Notes: generated by a model not told the origin, from the letters alone. Counted from the first letter of the stretch, positions 1-7,252 are shown. The stretch: 10,477 bases of DNA from a bacterium (GCA_021812825.1 JAKAMO010000087.1:1-10477); one strand, 5' to 3'. Translations and numbers: made by a program.

Positions 1-2
1 GC

Positions 3-1340
3 GTCTGCTATTCGGGCCAATGCTACCTCAGCTACGCGCTGGGCGGGCGCAGCGGCAACCGCGGCGAGTGCGCCCAGCCCTGCCGCAAGCTCTATACGCT
101 CAGGGACGCCTCCGGGGAGACGCTGGAGGTCAACAAGCACCTGCTGTCGCTAAAGGACCTGAACCTTTCGCGCAGGCTTTCACACCTGGCCTCGGCCGGC
201 ATAACCTCCTTCAAGATCGAGGGGAGGCTCAAGGACAGGGACTACGTGCGCAACACGGTATCCTTCTATCGCCGCGAGCTGGACAAGGTCATGGCGAAGA
301 AAGGGTATTCCCGTTATTCCGTAGGCCGCAGCGTGGCCGGTTTCGAGCCGGACCTGGCGAAGACCTTCAACCGCGGTTATACCGAGTATTTCGTTGACGG
401 CAACCCGGCCGACATCGCTTCCCCGGACACGCCCAAGTTCGTCGGCGAGCCGCTGGGCCCGGCCTCGGACGTGAAGAACGGCTCGTTCCGCCTGCGCGAG
501 GCCGCCAGGCTGCACCCGGGCGACGGCATAACCTACTACGACAGGAACGGCGTGCTGGCCGGCTCGCTGGTGAACGGCGTATCCGACGGCCGGGTGCGCG
601 TGAACAACATGAAGGGGCTGGAGAACGGCGCGCTGGTATACCGCAACCTGGACAGGGAGTTCATGCGCGCGATGGAGCGCGGCGCGCCTCGGCGCATGTT
701 CGCGCTCAAGCTGGAATTTTCCGACTACGAGGGCGGCTTCGTCCTGAAGGCTTCCGACGAATTCGGCGCCTCCGCAGAGGCCCGCTGGCGCGGGGTGAAG
801 TCCGCCGCGCAGAAGCCAGAGGCCGCGCTGGACACCATACGGAAGCAGCTCTCGAAGCTCGGCGAGACGGATTATCACCTTGAGTCGCTGGACCTGAAGC
901 TCTCCAGGCCGTATTTCCTGCCAGTCGCCGCGCTGAACGACCTGCGTCGCGACGCTCTGGCCGCGCTGGGCAAGGCTTCGGGCGCGCTGCCGGTCGCGCG
1001 AGAGGAGGCGAAGGTAACTCCGAACGATTATCCCTACCCTGAAGCCAGGCTGGATTACCGGGGAAACGTGCTTAATTCCAAAGCGGCCGCCTTTTACAGG
1101 CGCCACGGCGTAAAGGAGATAGCCATGTCGGCCGAGGGCGGGGCGGACCTCTCTGGCAAGCCGCTGATGACCACCAGGTTCTGCATCAGGCGCCGGCTCG
1201 GCCTGTGCAGGAAGGGAAAAGAGGTGGAGCCGCTCTGGCTGGAGGACGCGGAGGGACGGAAGTTCCGGCTGGAGTTCGACTGTTCCGCCTGCGTGATGCG
1301 GCTGTACCTGGAGCCCGGACAGGAACTGGAAGAGCTATGA
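3..1340 (+). CDS. U32 family peptidase-like protein, RlhA-type (5' truncated)
   Basis: The 5' end lies outside the window; the frame is open from base 3 and gives 445 residues. The first residues match the U32 signature (VCYSGQCYLSY), with cysteines at fragment residues 2, 7, 23 and 27 that fit a [4Fe-4S]-type site. The conserved LLSLKDLN and SFKIEGRLK segments follow at about 47-77. Residues ~145-325 resemble the DUF3656-type middle domain found in RlhA. The C-terminus has a second cysteine group at C394, C402, C427 and C430 (RFC, GLC, DCSAC). RlhA in E. coli is needed for hydroxylation of 23S rRNA C2501; other U32 members act in tRNA hydroxylation or are called collagenase-like peptidases. 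The family and architecture are clear to me; the rRNA role is inferred. The stop codon overlaps the next ATG (ATGA), so the downstream gene is probably translationally coupled. Confidence 0.88.
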   Translation, partial: VCYSGQCYLSYALGGRSGNRGECAQPCRKLYTLRDASGETLEVNKHLLSLKDLNLSRRLSHLASAGITSFKIEGRLKDRDYVRNTVSFYRRELDKVMAKKGYSRYSVGRSVAGFEPDLAKTFNRGYTEYFVDGNPADIASPDTPKFVGEPLGPASDVKNGSFRLREAARLHPGDGITYYDRNGVLAGSLVNGVSDGRVRVNNMKGLENGALVYRNLDREFMRAMERGAPRRMFALKLEFSDYEGGFVLKASDEFGASAEARWRGVKSAAQKPEAALDTIRKQLSKLGETDYHLESLDLKLSRPYFLPVAALNDLRRDALAALGKASGALPVAREEAKVTPNDYPYPEARLDYRGNVLNSKAAAFYRRHGVKEIAMSAEGGADLSGKPLMTTRFCIRRRLGLCRKGKEVEPLWLEDAEGRKFRLEFDCSACVMRLYLEPGQELEEL

Positions 1341-1858
1341 CCCTGCGCTGCGAGCTGAACGTCAACGGCGGCACGCGCCGCGTTATCATAGTCGGCTCCG
1401 ACGAGGAGACGCACGAGCACCTCGCGCTGCGGTTGGCTGCCGCCGCGCTGCTCTTCGACGGGGATCCCGTGGAGCCCGGGCCGTCGGACCCGCTGCTGGA
1501 GGATATCGGCTTCCAGCCGGACCTGCTCGTGCCTGACGGCGTGGGAGGCATAAAGGTCTGGGTCGAGTGCGGCAATGTGGCCATGAACAAACTTACCAAG
1601 GTCGCCCGCCGCATAAAGGAAGGCCGTCTTATAGTCATTAAAGAGTCGCAGGATGCGGGCCTTCGCCAGCGCGAGATGGTGAAGAAGGAGATCCGCAACC
1701 CGGAGAAGGTGGAGATCTGGGCCTGGCCCAGGGAAGAGTTCGCGCGCTGGAACTCGGCCCTGAAAGAGAGCAACTACGTCTACGGGGAAGCCTCCGGCCT
1801 CACCCTGAACCTCGTGCTCAACGAGGCCGCCTTCAGCGTGGACCTGCTGCCCTGCTAG
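1337..1858 (+). CDS. YaeQ-like protein (PD-(D/E)XK nuclease-like fold)
   Basis: This 173-residue protein starts at the ATG that overlaps the U32 stop codon, with a purine-rich GGAAGAG just upstream. Longer upstream extensions of the frame run inside the U32 gene and are unlikely to be translated. It lines up by eye with E. coli YaeQ (181 aa) over its length: an N-terminal beta strand, the E-x-x-x-LRL-A helix (residues ~24-39), FQPDLLV (D62), WVECGN (E77, G79) in place of YaeQ's WIELG, then K85 and a basic helix, the strands around IVIK and VEIWAWP, and a final beta segment. YaeQ proteins adopt a variant of the type II restriction endonuclease fold; D62, E77 and K85 could be remnants of a PD-(D/E)XK site. 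The biochemical role of YaeQ is not settled. Coupling to an rRNA-modification-family gene hints at nucleic-acid work, but that is inference. Confidence 0.68.
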   Translation: MTLRCELNVNGGTRRVIIVGSDEETHEHLALRLAAAALLFDGDPVEPGPSDPLLEDIGFQPDLLVPDGVGGIKVWVECGNVAMNKLTKVARRIKEGRLIVIKESQDAGLRQREMVKKEIRNPEKVEIWAWPREEFARWNSALKESNYVYGEASGLTLNLVLNEAAFSVDLLPC

Positions 1859-1863
1859 CGTAC

Positions 1864-1926
1864 TGGCGCCGGCGCCACTTTGATCCCTGACCCCGGCTTT
1901 CGCCGTGGTGACGAAAGTAAAGGGAT
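1864..1926. repeat. Palindromic elements: 14-bp palindrome plus degenerate dispersed hairpin repeat
   Basis: Bases 1864-1877 (TGGCGCCGGCGCCA) are a perfect 14-bp palindrome. Just after it, ATCCCT (1883-1888) and AGGGAT (1921-1926) bracket a hairpin: CCCCGGC (1891-1897) and GCCGTGG (1902-1908) pair with one mismatch around TTTC, which reads as a GAAA tetraloop on the minus strand. CTTTCG (1897-1902) and CGAAAG (1912-1917) form an alternative pairing. From memory, the minus-strand sequence looks like a decayed copy of a hairpin repeat with CCCCGGCGAAAGCCGGGG at its core that is scattered between genes in many bacteria. It has no T-tract, so it is not an obvious terminator for the YaeQ-like gene. 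Confidence 0.55.
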
Positions 1927-1970
1927 TTCCGGCCGCGCCAGGACCCACGCGGCGCTGGGCCTTATGGCTC

Positions 1971-1990
1971 TGGCGGCGCCCCTGCCGCCA
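1971..1990. repeat. Inverted repeat just upstream of the amylase -10 element
   Basis: TGGCGG (1971-1976) and CCGCCA (1985-1990) are perfect 6-bp arms around 8 bases. The right arm ends two bases before the -10 region, so the dyad occupies the place of a -35 element. It could be an operator, or simply a hairpin at the end of the YaeQ-like transcript; nothing decides between these. Confidence 0.35.
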
Positions 1991-1992
1991 TG

Positions 1993-2003
1993 TATACTAT
2001 AAT
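1993..2003 (+). promoter_or_regulatory. Probable -10 region of the alpha-amylase promoter
   Basis: TATACTATAAT contains two overlapping -10 hexamers, TATACT (1993-1998) and a consensus TATAAT (1998-2003), in otherwise GC-rich DNA. No good -35 is present at 16-18 bases. The predicted start of transcription near 2010 would give a leader of about 23 bases carrying the ribosome site AGGGGTGA (2021-2028) five to six bases before the ATG at 2033. Confidence 0.55.
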
Positions 2004-2032
2004 GTCGGTATATCCTGCAGAGGGGTGAAAAA

Positions 2033-3484
2033 ATGCGGTCAAATCCATTCCGTAGCGACGCCTTCCCGCTTTTCCTCACGCTGATATTCTCGAGCCTTTC
2101 CGTAAACGCCCTGCCGGCCGTGGACCAGCTCCGGTCCCAGTCCGGAGAGGGTAAATTCGATCTCGCGCTCCCGTCGCCGCAGCGTCTTCAGAACTCCCCG
2201 CTCCTGACCCCGGCCCGGGCCGACTGGCTGCAGGCCGAGCGCCTCTATTCGGACGGCGTTTTCGAGCCCAAGGCGCAGCAGCGCATAGACAACGGAGCTA
2301 ACCCGATGATCATGCTGCAGGGCTTCCACTGGTACGCCGACAATTACTGGTATCATCCGGCCAACGGCTGGTGGGGCGAGCTCGAGGGCAAGGCCGCCGA
2401 GATAGGACGGGACGGCTTCGGGCTGATCTGGTTCCCGCCCGTCTCGCGCGGCAGCTATTACCCGACCGAATGGTACAACCTGGATTCGCAGTGGGGCACC
2501 AAGGACAGGCTGGTGCGCGCCGTCAACGCGATGCATTCCAACGGCGTGCTGGTGCTGGCCGACGTGGTGCTCAACCACCGCAACGGCAGCAAGGATTGGG
2601 CCGACTTCGCCAATCCCGACTGGCCGAGCAGCGTGATAGTGCGCAACGACGAGTGGCAGGGCTCCCCGAAGAGCCCCAACGACGACGAGGGCCAGGGCGA
2701 CTTCGGCTGCCGCGACCTCGATCACCGCGACCCGCTGGTGCAGAACGACTCCAAGATCTTCATGCGCTGGCTCAAGAACAGCATCGGCTTCGACGGCTGG
2801 CGCTACGACATGGTCAAGGGCTACGCGCCGTACCACGTGGGGGACTACAACAACGCCTCCGCGCCGGTGTTCACCGTGGGCGAGGTGTACGACGGCAACC
2901 GCCAGGTGGTCACCAACTGGGTGGACGGCACCGACAGTTCGGCGAACAAGGCCAACGCCTCCAGCGCTTTCGACTTCCCCACCAAGTTTAACCTGATCTC
3001 CGCCATAGAGAACGAGCGCTACGAGATGCTCAACGACAACGGCCGCCCGTCCGGCCTGATAGGCTGGTGGCCGGCCAAGGCCGTGACCTTCGTCGAGAAC
3101 CATGACACCAGCCCCCGCGACCCCAACTTCATCAAGAACGCCTCTTCCGAGTACAAGGCGCAGCGCCTGATGGGCTATGCCTACATCCTGACGCATCCCG
3201 GCGTGCCCTGCGTGTTCTGGCCGCATTTCTTCGACTGGGGGAAGGACTATCAGGACAGGATCCTCGCGCTGATGAACGTCCGCCGGTCCGCCGGCATAAC
3301 CTCCACCAGCCGCATGGGCATACTGGCCGCCACCAACGAGCTCTACGCCGCCGTGATAGACGGCGACAGGGGGCGCGTGGTCGTGAAGATAGGCCGCAAC
3401 TGGGGCTGGAACCCCGGCTCAGGCTGGACGCTGGCCACCAGCGGCGACCGCTACGCTGTCTGGACCCAGCCGCTGCCGAAGTGA
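2033..3484 (+). CDS. Secreted alpha-amylase, plant-type GH13 (subfamily 6-like)
   Basis: Hydrolyses alpha-1,4-glucan links in starch or glycogen, probably outside the cytoplasm. The 483-residue protein begins with a basic N-terminus and a hydrophobic stretch (about 11-25; likely cut near VNA, residue 26). The catalytic barrel runs from about residue 92 (MIMLQGFHW). The GH13 regions are all present: ADVVLNH (176-182), LDHR (229-232), GWRYDMVKGY with nucleophile D259 and R257, GEVYD with acid/base E284, and FVENHD with H357 and D358. The segments HPGVPC...HFFDWG (388-403) and VVVKIG...YAVW (449-477) match the C-terminal part of cereal and archaeal alpha-amylases. All catalytic residues are intact. 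Residues ~30-88 before the barrel are an unassigned linker. It has its own promoter and a terminator directly after the stop, so it is probably monocistronic. No carbohydrate-binding module is visible. Confidence 0.93.
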   Translation: MRSNPFRSDAFPLFLTLIFSSLSVNALPAVDQLRSQSGEGKFDLALPSPQRLQNSPLLTPARADWLQAERLYSDGVFEPKAQQRIDNGANPMIMLQGFHWYADNYWYHPANGWWGELEGKAAEIGRDGFGLIWFPPVSRGSYYPTEWYNLDSQWGTKDRLVRAVNAMHSNGVLVLADVVLNHRNGSKDWADFANPDWPSSVIVRNDEWQGSPKSPNDDEGQGDFGCRDLDHRDPLVQNDSKIFMRWLKNSIGFDGWRYDMVKGYAPYHVGDYNNASAPVFTVGEVYDGNRQVVTNWVDGTDSSANKANASSAFDFPTKFNLISAIENERYEMLNDNGRPSGLIGWWPAKAVTFVENHDTSPRDPNFIKNASSEYKAQRLMGYAYILTHPGVPCVFWPHFFDWGKDYQDRILALMNVRRSAGITSTSRMGILAATNELYAAVIDGDRGRVVVKIGRNWGWNPGSGWTLATSGDRYAVWTQPLPK

Positions 3485-3501
3485 ACGGGCTCAGCCCGCG
3501 C

Positions 3502-3530
3502 AAAAGGCCCGCTTCCGCGGGCCTTTTTCT
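3502..3530 (+). terminator. Rho-independent terminator after the alpha-amylase
   Basis: GGCCCGC (3506-3512) pairs with GCGGGCC (3517-3523) around a TTCC loop; the stem is extended by A-T pairs from the flanking AAAA and TTTTT, and is followed by TTTTTCTT. It lies 18 bases after the amylase stop and before the aminotransferase, separating the two transcription units. Confidence 0.88.
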
Positions 3531-3554
3531 TGAATTAAGGACGCCGATACCCGT

Positions 3555-4739
3555 ATGACCATGAACGCCGAAGAAGCCGCGAAGATCCGCTCTCTTTTCC
3601 TGCTGTCCCCGGACGTCATATTCCTTAACCACGGCTCGTTCGGGGCCTGCCCGAGGGAAGTGTTCGAGGTCTACCAGGCCAGGCAGCTGGAGCTGGAGCG
3701 CAACCCGGTGGAGTTCCTCGGCCGGCGTTCCGGGGAGCTGCTGCTGGAGGCCCGCGCCGAACTGGGACGGTTCCTCGGCGCGCGGCCGAAAGACCTGGTC
3801 TTCATCCCGAACTCCACCTACGGCGTCAACGCGGTGGCCAAATCCCTGAAGCTGGCCCCCGGGGACGAGGTGCTCTCCACGGACCACGAGTACGGCGCCT
3901 GTGACAATACCTGGACCCTGGCCTGCCGTGAGTCGGGCGCGGCCTACGTCAAGGCGGCCATACCGCTGCCGTTCGACCGTGCCTCCTTCGCGGACAGGGT
4001 ATGGGCCCGGGTAACCCCGCGCACGCGCCTTATCTTCGTCAGCCATATCTCCTCCGGCACGGCCCTTGTCTTCCCGGTGGCGGAACTGTGCGCCAGGGCG
4101 AGGGCCGCCGGCATACTGACCATGGTGGACGGGGCTCACGCTCCCGGCCAGCTGGAGCTGGACCTGGAAAAAGTCGGCGCGGATTTTTATGTGGGCAACT
4201 GTCACAAGTGGCTGATGGCGCCGAAGGGCAGCGCCTTCCTGCACGCGCGGGAAGACTCGCAGGGGCTGATAGAGGGACTTGTCACCAGCTGGGGCTACAG
4301 CGAGCGTACGGCCGCCAACGCCGACCAGGAGGCTTACGCCGGACGGGAGCCTTTCGAGCGCCGCCACCAGTGGCAGGGCACCCGCGATATCGCCGCCTTC
4401 CTGGCCGTGCCGGCCGCTCTCGAGTTCCGCCGCAAGTACGGCTGGGCCGAACGTCTGAAGGCCTGTCAGGACCTGGCCGTAGAGACGCAGGGCCGCGTGC
4501 TGGAAGCCAATGGGCTGGAATCCATAGCGCCTGCCGAGGATTTCCGGCAGATGGTGCCGATACCGGTGCGGCCGGCGGGGGCGGAGCGGCTGTCCCGCTG
4601 GCTGTACTCCGAACGCCGCATAGAAGTGCCGGTGAGCGCTTTCGGCGACAGGCGCTTCGTGCGGATATCCATACAGCCTTACAACTCCAGGTCCGACGCG
4701 GACGCGCTGGTGGAGGCGCTGGCCGCCTTCCGGCCCTAG
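3555..4739 (+). CDS. PLP-dependent class V aminotransferase (isopenicillin-N epimerase-like)
   Basis: This is a 394-residue cytoplasmic enzyme of fold type I. The N-terminal motif FLNHGSFGACP (23-33) is typical of the CefD/isopenicillin-N epimerase-like branch. NSTYGVN (86-92) would bind cofactor phosphate, SHISSGTA spans 163-170, VDGAHAPG (191-198) holds D192, which contacts the pyridine nitrogen, and NCHKW (215-219) has the Schiff-base lysine K218. Members of this branch include epimerases, cysteine desulfurase-like lyases and ergothioneine C-S lyases (EgtE), so the substrate cannot be named here. There are no beta-lactam, ergothioneine or iron-sulfur assembly genes nearby. Two in-frame ATGs (3555 and 3561) are possible starts; TAAGGA (3535-3540) is a weak, distant ribosome site, so the start is uncertain by two residues. 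It follows the amylase terminator and appears to be transcribed alone. Confidence 0.88.
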   Translation: MTMNAEEAAKIRSLFLLSPDVIFLNHGSFGACPREVFEVYQARQLELERNPVEFLGRRSGELLLEARAELGRFLGARPKDLVFIPNSTYGVNAVAKSLKLAPGDEVLSTDHEYGACDNTWTLACRESGAAYVKAAIPLPFDRASFADRVWARVTPRTRLIFVSHISSGTALVFPVAELCARARAAGILTMVDGAHAPGQLELDLEKVGADFYVGNCHKWLMAPKGSAFLHAREDSQGLIEGLVTSWGYSERTAANADQEAYAGREPFERRHQWQGTRDIAAFLAVPAALEFRRKYGWAERLKACQDLAVETQGRVLEANGLESIAPAEDFRQMVPIPVRPAGAERLSRWLYSERRIEVPVSAFGDRRFVRISIQPYNSRSDADALVEALAAFRP

Positions 4740-5080
4740 AAGCAAAAAAGTTGATTTGTCGGTCCAAAAGCTAGCGCTTCCCGCTTCAAAGCAGTCGCTC
4801 CCGACTTACCTCACCGGGCACGCGGTCTCGCACTGGCCTGTGGCCGTGCCGCATCGAGAGCTATGCTCATCAAGCGGCCACCGTGCGGGGCTCGTCACGC
4901 AGACCTGGCCGCTTCGCGGCCATCCCCTCGCCGCGCTGCGCAAGCGGCTTCGGTCCGCGACGGCCCGTCTCGGCAAGTCGGTCGCGACTGCGCGACGGCC
5001 CTCCGTGCCCGAATCCGCCGCCACCCGCGCATGCTGATGGCTTTTTATCCTCGGACAGTCTGTGATCGATAATGGAAAGC
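4740..5080. other. GC-rich gene-free block with several stem-loops, function unknown
   Basis: These 341 bases lie between the convergent aminotransferase and OTC genes. I find no frame with a credible start, ribosome site or recognisable protein; open frames on both strands look like chance in GC-rich DNA. The block is rich in self-complementary sequence. TCTCGCAC (4826-4833) plus GGCC (4835-4838) pair with GGCC (4842-4845), GTG (4846-4848) and CGAGA (4855-4859), giving a 12-bp interrupted hairpin with a TGT loop. TGGCCGC (4906-4912) and GCGGCCA (4916-4922) form a perfect 7-bp hairpin. GTCGCG (4981-4986) and CGCGAC (4991-4996) form another. CGCGACGGCCC occurs twice (4956-4966 and 4991-5001). 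Candidates are a structured RNA, the 3' UTR of the aminotransferase, a dispersed repeat, or a decayed gene. It matches no tRNA, tmRNA, RNase P or SRP RNA signature I know. Confidence 0.5.
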
Positions 5081-5111
5081 AAAAAGCCCCGGGGCGGCCC
5101 GGGGCTTTTTT
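5081..5111. terminator. Bidirectional terminator between convergent genes
   Basis: AAAAAGCCCCGGG (5081-5093) is fully complementary to CCCGGGGCTTTTT (5098-5110) around a GCGG loop. The 13-bp stem has T-runs on both strands (six Ts on the plus strand, five on the minus). It ends 15 bases after the OTC stop codon on the minus strand and can also end plus-strand transcripts that leave the aminotransferase and cross the 4740-5080 block. Confidence 0.9.
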
Positions 5112-5125
5112 ATGCTCGCGGAGCG

Positions 5126-6130
5126 TTATGCGCCGAGGGTGGCCACCATCACGGCCTTGATGGTGTGCATGCGGTTCTCGGCCTGGTCGAACGCGATGCA
5201 GGCGGGGGATTCGAAGACGTCCTCGGTCACCTCTATGCCGTTCTTCAGGCCGAACTGCTCGCTGACCTGCTTGCCCACCTTGGTGTCGGCGTTGTGGAAC
5301 GCCGGCAGGCAGTGCATGAACTTCACGTTCTTGTTGCCGGTCTTCTTCATCATGGCCGGGTTGACCTGGTATGGCTTGAGCAGCTTTATGCGCTCCGCCC
5401 AGACTTCCTTCGGCTCGCCCATGGAGACCCACACGTCGGTGTGCAGGTAATCCACGCCCTTCACTGCGGCGTCCACCTTGTCGGTCACGGTGATGCGGGC
5501 GCCTGAGGTCCTGGCTATCTCCTTGCACTTGGCGATGAGCTCGGCGTCGGGTTGCAGGCCCTTGGGGGCGCCTATGCGCACGTCCATGCCGAGGATGGAG
5601 CCCACTACCAGCAGCGAGCGGCCCATGTTGAAGCGCGCGTCGCCGACGTAGGCGTAGGCTATCTTCTCGAGCGGCTTGTCGCAGTGCTCCGTCATCGTCA
5701 ACACATCGGCCAGCATCTGCGTGGGGTGCCACTGGTTGGTCAGGCCGTTCCACACCGGCACGCCGGCGTACTTCGCCAGCTCCTCCACTATCTCCTGGCC
5801 GAAGCCGCGGTACTCTATGCCGTCGTACATGCGGCCGAGGACGCGCGCGGTGTCCTTGACGGTCTCCTTGTGGCCCATCTGGGAGCCGGTGGGCTCCAGG
5901 TAGGTCACGTGAGCGCCCTGGTCGTGCGCGGCCACCTCGAAGGCGCAGCGGGTGCGGGTGGAGGTCTTCTCGAAGATCAGCGCTATGTTCTTGCCCTTGA
6001 GGCGCTGGCGCTCGGTGCCGGAGTACTTGGCCGCCTTGAGGTCGGCCGCCAGCTTCAGCAGGAAGACCAGCTCCTCCCGCGTGAAGTCCAGCTCCTTCAG
6101 GAAATGCCTGTTGCGAAGATTGAATGCCAT
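5126..6130 (-). CDS. argF: Ornithine carbamoyltransferase
   Basis: Transfers the carbamoyl group between carbamoyl phosphate and ornithine to make citrulline (arginine synthesis), or runs the reverse in the arginine deiminase pathway. The 334-residue protein has the family's full length. It shows the carbamoyl-phosphate loop STRTR (57-61), HPTQ (135-138), DVWVSMGEP (232-240) and HCLPAFH (273-279) with active-site C274. The sequence, beginning MAFNLRNR and carrying [15 protein letters not shown], resembles catabolic ArcB enzymes as much as anabolic ArgF, so arcB is an alternative symbol. The segment [10 protein letters not shown] (163-172) keeps ornithine-binding N168 but has F167 and R171 where E. 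coli has Asn. The start is supported by AAAGGAGAA seven bases upstream. No arc or other arg genes adjoin it. Confidence 0.96.
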   Translation of the reverse strand: MAFNLRNRHFLKELDFTREELVFLLKLAADLKAAKYSGTERQRLKGKNIALIFEKTSTRTRCAFEVAAHDQGAHVTYLEPTGSQMGHKETVKDTARVLGRMYDGIEYRGFGQEIVEELAKYAGVPVWNGLTNQWHPTQMLADVLTMTEHCDKPLEKIAYAYVGDARFNMGRSLLVVGSILGMDVRIGAPKGLQPDAELIAKCKEIARTSGARITVTDKVDAAVKGVDYLHTDVWVSMGEPKEVWAERIKLLKPYQVNPAMMKKTGNKNVKFMHCLPAFHNADTKVGKQVSEQFGLKNGIEVTEDVFESPACIAFDQAENRMHTIKAVMVATLGA

Positions 6131-6193
6131 GTGGGTTCTCCTTTGTCTGTCAGTTAAATCTTGCGGGCCCGGCCGGCGCCCTGTATCCCGGAT

Positions 6194-6222
6194 ATTATAC
6201 CCTTTTGGGCGCTCGCGCCCCG
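6194..6222 (-). promoter_or_regulatory. Probable OTC promoter with a dyad in the spacer
   Basis: A consensus TATAAT lies on the minus strand at 6199-6194, about 64 bases before the OTC start, with no good -35. The dyad GGGCGC (6207-6212) and GCGCCC (6215-6220) overlaps the -10/-35 spacer. No ARG-box-like sequence is apparent. The dyad might be an operator, or a hairpin after the ChaN-like stop codon; without a T-tract it is a poor terminator. Confidence 0.45.
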
Positions 6223-6227
6223 ACGGG

Positions 6228-7244
6228 CTACCTGCCGGCCGCGGCCGGCGCCGAAGTGCTGGCCTGCACGGGGGCGGCAGCGGGCGGCGCCGGGTGCTTT
6301 ATGTACCAGATATAGTTCGCCACGTTCTTGTTGGCCTCGGGCATCTTCTCCGGGCAGGACTCGGCCTGCTCGGTATAGAAAGAGACCTGCCGCAGCTTCT
6401 CGGTGCGCGCCTTCACGGAGGCCGGGATGGCCGCGTTGTACATCAGGTGGCCGTTGCCGGTGATGACCAGCACGGCGAAGCCGGGGTTCGCCGTGACGAA
6501 GTCCGCTATCCTGCTTCCCATCGCCTCGTTCCAGGCTCCCATGGAGGCCCGGTAGTTCTCGAAGGCGAGGTCTTTCGGCACCGAGGTGCCGGAGTGCATC
6601 GTGAACGACTCCTTGAGGTATTCGTTGTACTTCTTGTGGGAGGTGATGTTCACCTCCTTGGGGAGGGCCTGCCTTTCCTCCGGCGTCAGGCTCTGGAGCC
6701 CGCTGCGGGCTATCTTGAACACCATGGTCTTCGGTATGTTCAGCGCCAGGCCGCGCAGACGGTTGGCCGCCGCGAGATCCAGCAGCGGCTTGTAGAGCGA
6801 ATAGTCGAACCCCTTGCCGCTCTGCCAGCCGGTCCTGGCCTGGAACTCGGCCTCGCCGATCTTCCCTGCCAGGTAGTCGTCCAGCGCCGGCTGGGCCGTG
6901 TAGTCCAGCATCTCGAAAGCCACCGCTATACGGCTTCCGCGGGCTATGCGCAGCGCCTTCAGCGCCTCGAGCTGGGCCCGGTGGTCCTGTTCCTCGTCGT
7001 GTGTCTCGCCGATGTAGATCACGTCGTTCTTCCAGAGTACCGCCTTGAAGGCCGCTTCCCCGGAATACGACTTGCCGGACTGGCCTCCCAGTATGCAGAA
7101 GCCGGGGGTGGAGGTGGTCAGGACTATGGGCGCTTCGGGCGCTTCCGGCGCCTTCCTGTCCGCCACGTTGGCCGCCGGCTTCTTAACGGCGGCAGACAGG
7201 CAGACCGGCATCAGGAACAGAAGCAGGAAATAGGATGATCTCAT
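6228..7244 (-). CDS. ChaN/Tiki-superfamily putative haem-binding protein
   Basis: This 338-residue exported protein belongs to the ChaN-type haem-binding uptake family (Tiki superfamily). A hydrophobic signal segment (about 5-19) is followed by a Lys/Pro/Ala-rich linker (~21-40). Family motifs appear in order: [14 protein letters not shown] (75-88, with E80 and H82), VAFEMLD (108-114), [12 protein letters not shown] (118-129), LNIPKTMV (168-175), [15 protein letters not shown] (235-249) and [14 protein letters not shown] (261-274, with H266). Campylobacter ChaN is an iron-regulated lipoprotein; here MPVC lacks an acceptable residue before the cysteine, so a soluble or anchor-less form is more likely than a lipoprotein. 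Residues 317-338 form a Pro/Ala-rich tail. Haem as ligand is inferred from the family; a Tiki-like metalloprotease activity is an alternative. No haem transporter or TonB gene is nearby. The start lies only eight bases after a strong -10. Confidence 0.85.
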   Translation of the reverse strand: MRSSYFLLLFLMPVCLSAAVKKPAANVADRKAPEAPEAPIVLTTSTPGFCILGGQSGKSYSGEAAFKAVLWKNDVIYIGETHDEEQDHRAQLEALKALRIARGSRIAVAFEMLDYTAQPALDDYLAGKIGEAEFQARTGWQSGKGFDYSLYKPLLDLAAANRLRGLALNIPKTMVFKIARSGLQSLTPEERQALPKEVNITSHKKYNEYLKESFTMHSGTSVPKDLAFENYRASMGAWNEAMGSRIADFVTANPGFAVLVITGNGHLMYNAAIPASVKARTEKLRQVSFYTEQAESCPEKMPEANKNVANYIWYIKHPAPPAAAPVQASTSAPAAAGR

Positions 7245-7252
7245 ACCTCTAA

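Noticed and set aside
2039..3226. 395-codon open frame on the minus strand opposite the amylase
   Set aside because: Antisense to all amylase catalytic motifs, and of low complexity.
3555..4739. Beta-lactam biosynthesis function for the isopenicillin-N epimerase-like enzyme
   Set aside because: No synthetase, cyclase or other cef/pcb-like gene is nearby, and this branch of class V enzymes is broad.
3132..4745. 537-codon open frame on the minus strand across the amylase end and aminotransferase
   Set aside because: It is antisense to two clearly recognised genes, crosses the amylase terminator and has no family-like motifs. Long antisense frames are expected in GC-rich DNA.
4756..5037. 93-codon plus-strand frame covering most of the gene-free block
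   Set aside because: It begins at a TTG without a ribosome site, has no recognisable motif, and the same DNA is open in several other frames. It cannot be ruled out entirely, so the block is described as unassigned.
4740..5080. tRNA, tmRNA, RNase P RNA, SRP RNA or an attC-type integron site in the gene-free block
   Set aside because: None of the conserved sequence signatures of these elements was found on either strand.
4806..5753. 315-codon minus-strand frame running from the OTC gene through the terminator into the gene-free block
   Set aside because: It is out of frame with OTC and crosses its stop codon and a perfect terminator.
6276..7244. Lipoprotein signal for the ChaN-like protein
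   Set aside because: The only early cysteine is in MPVC; Val directly before Cys does not fit the lipobox.
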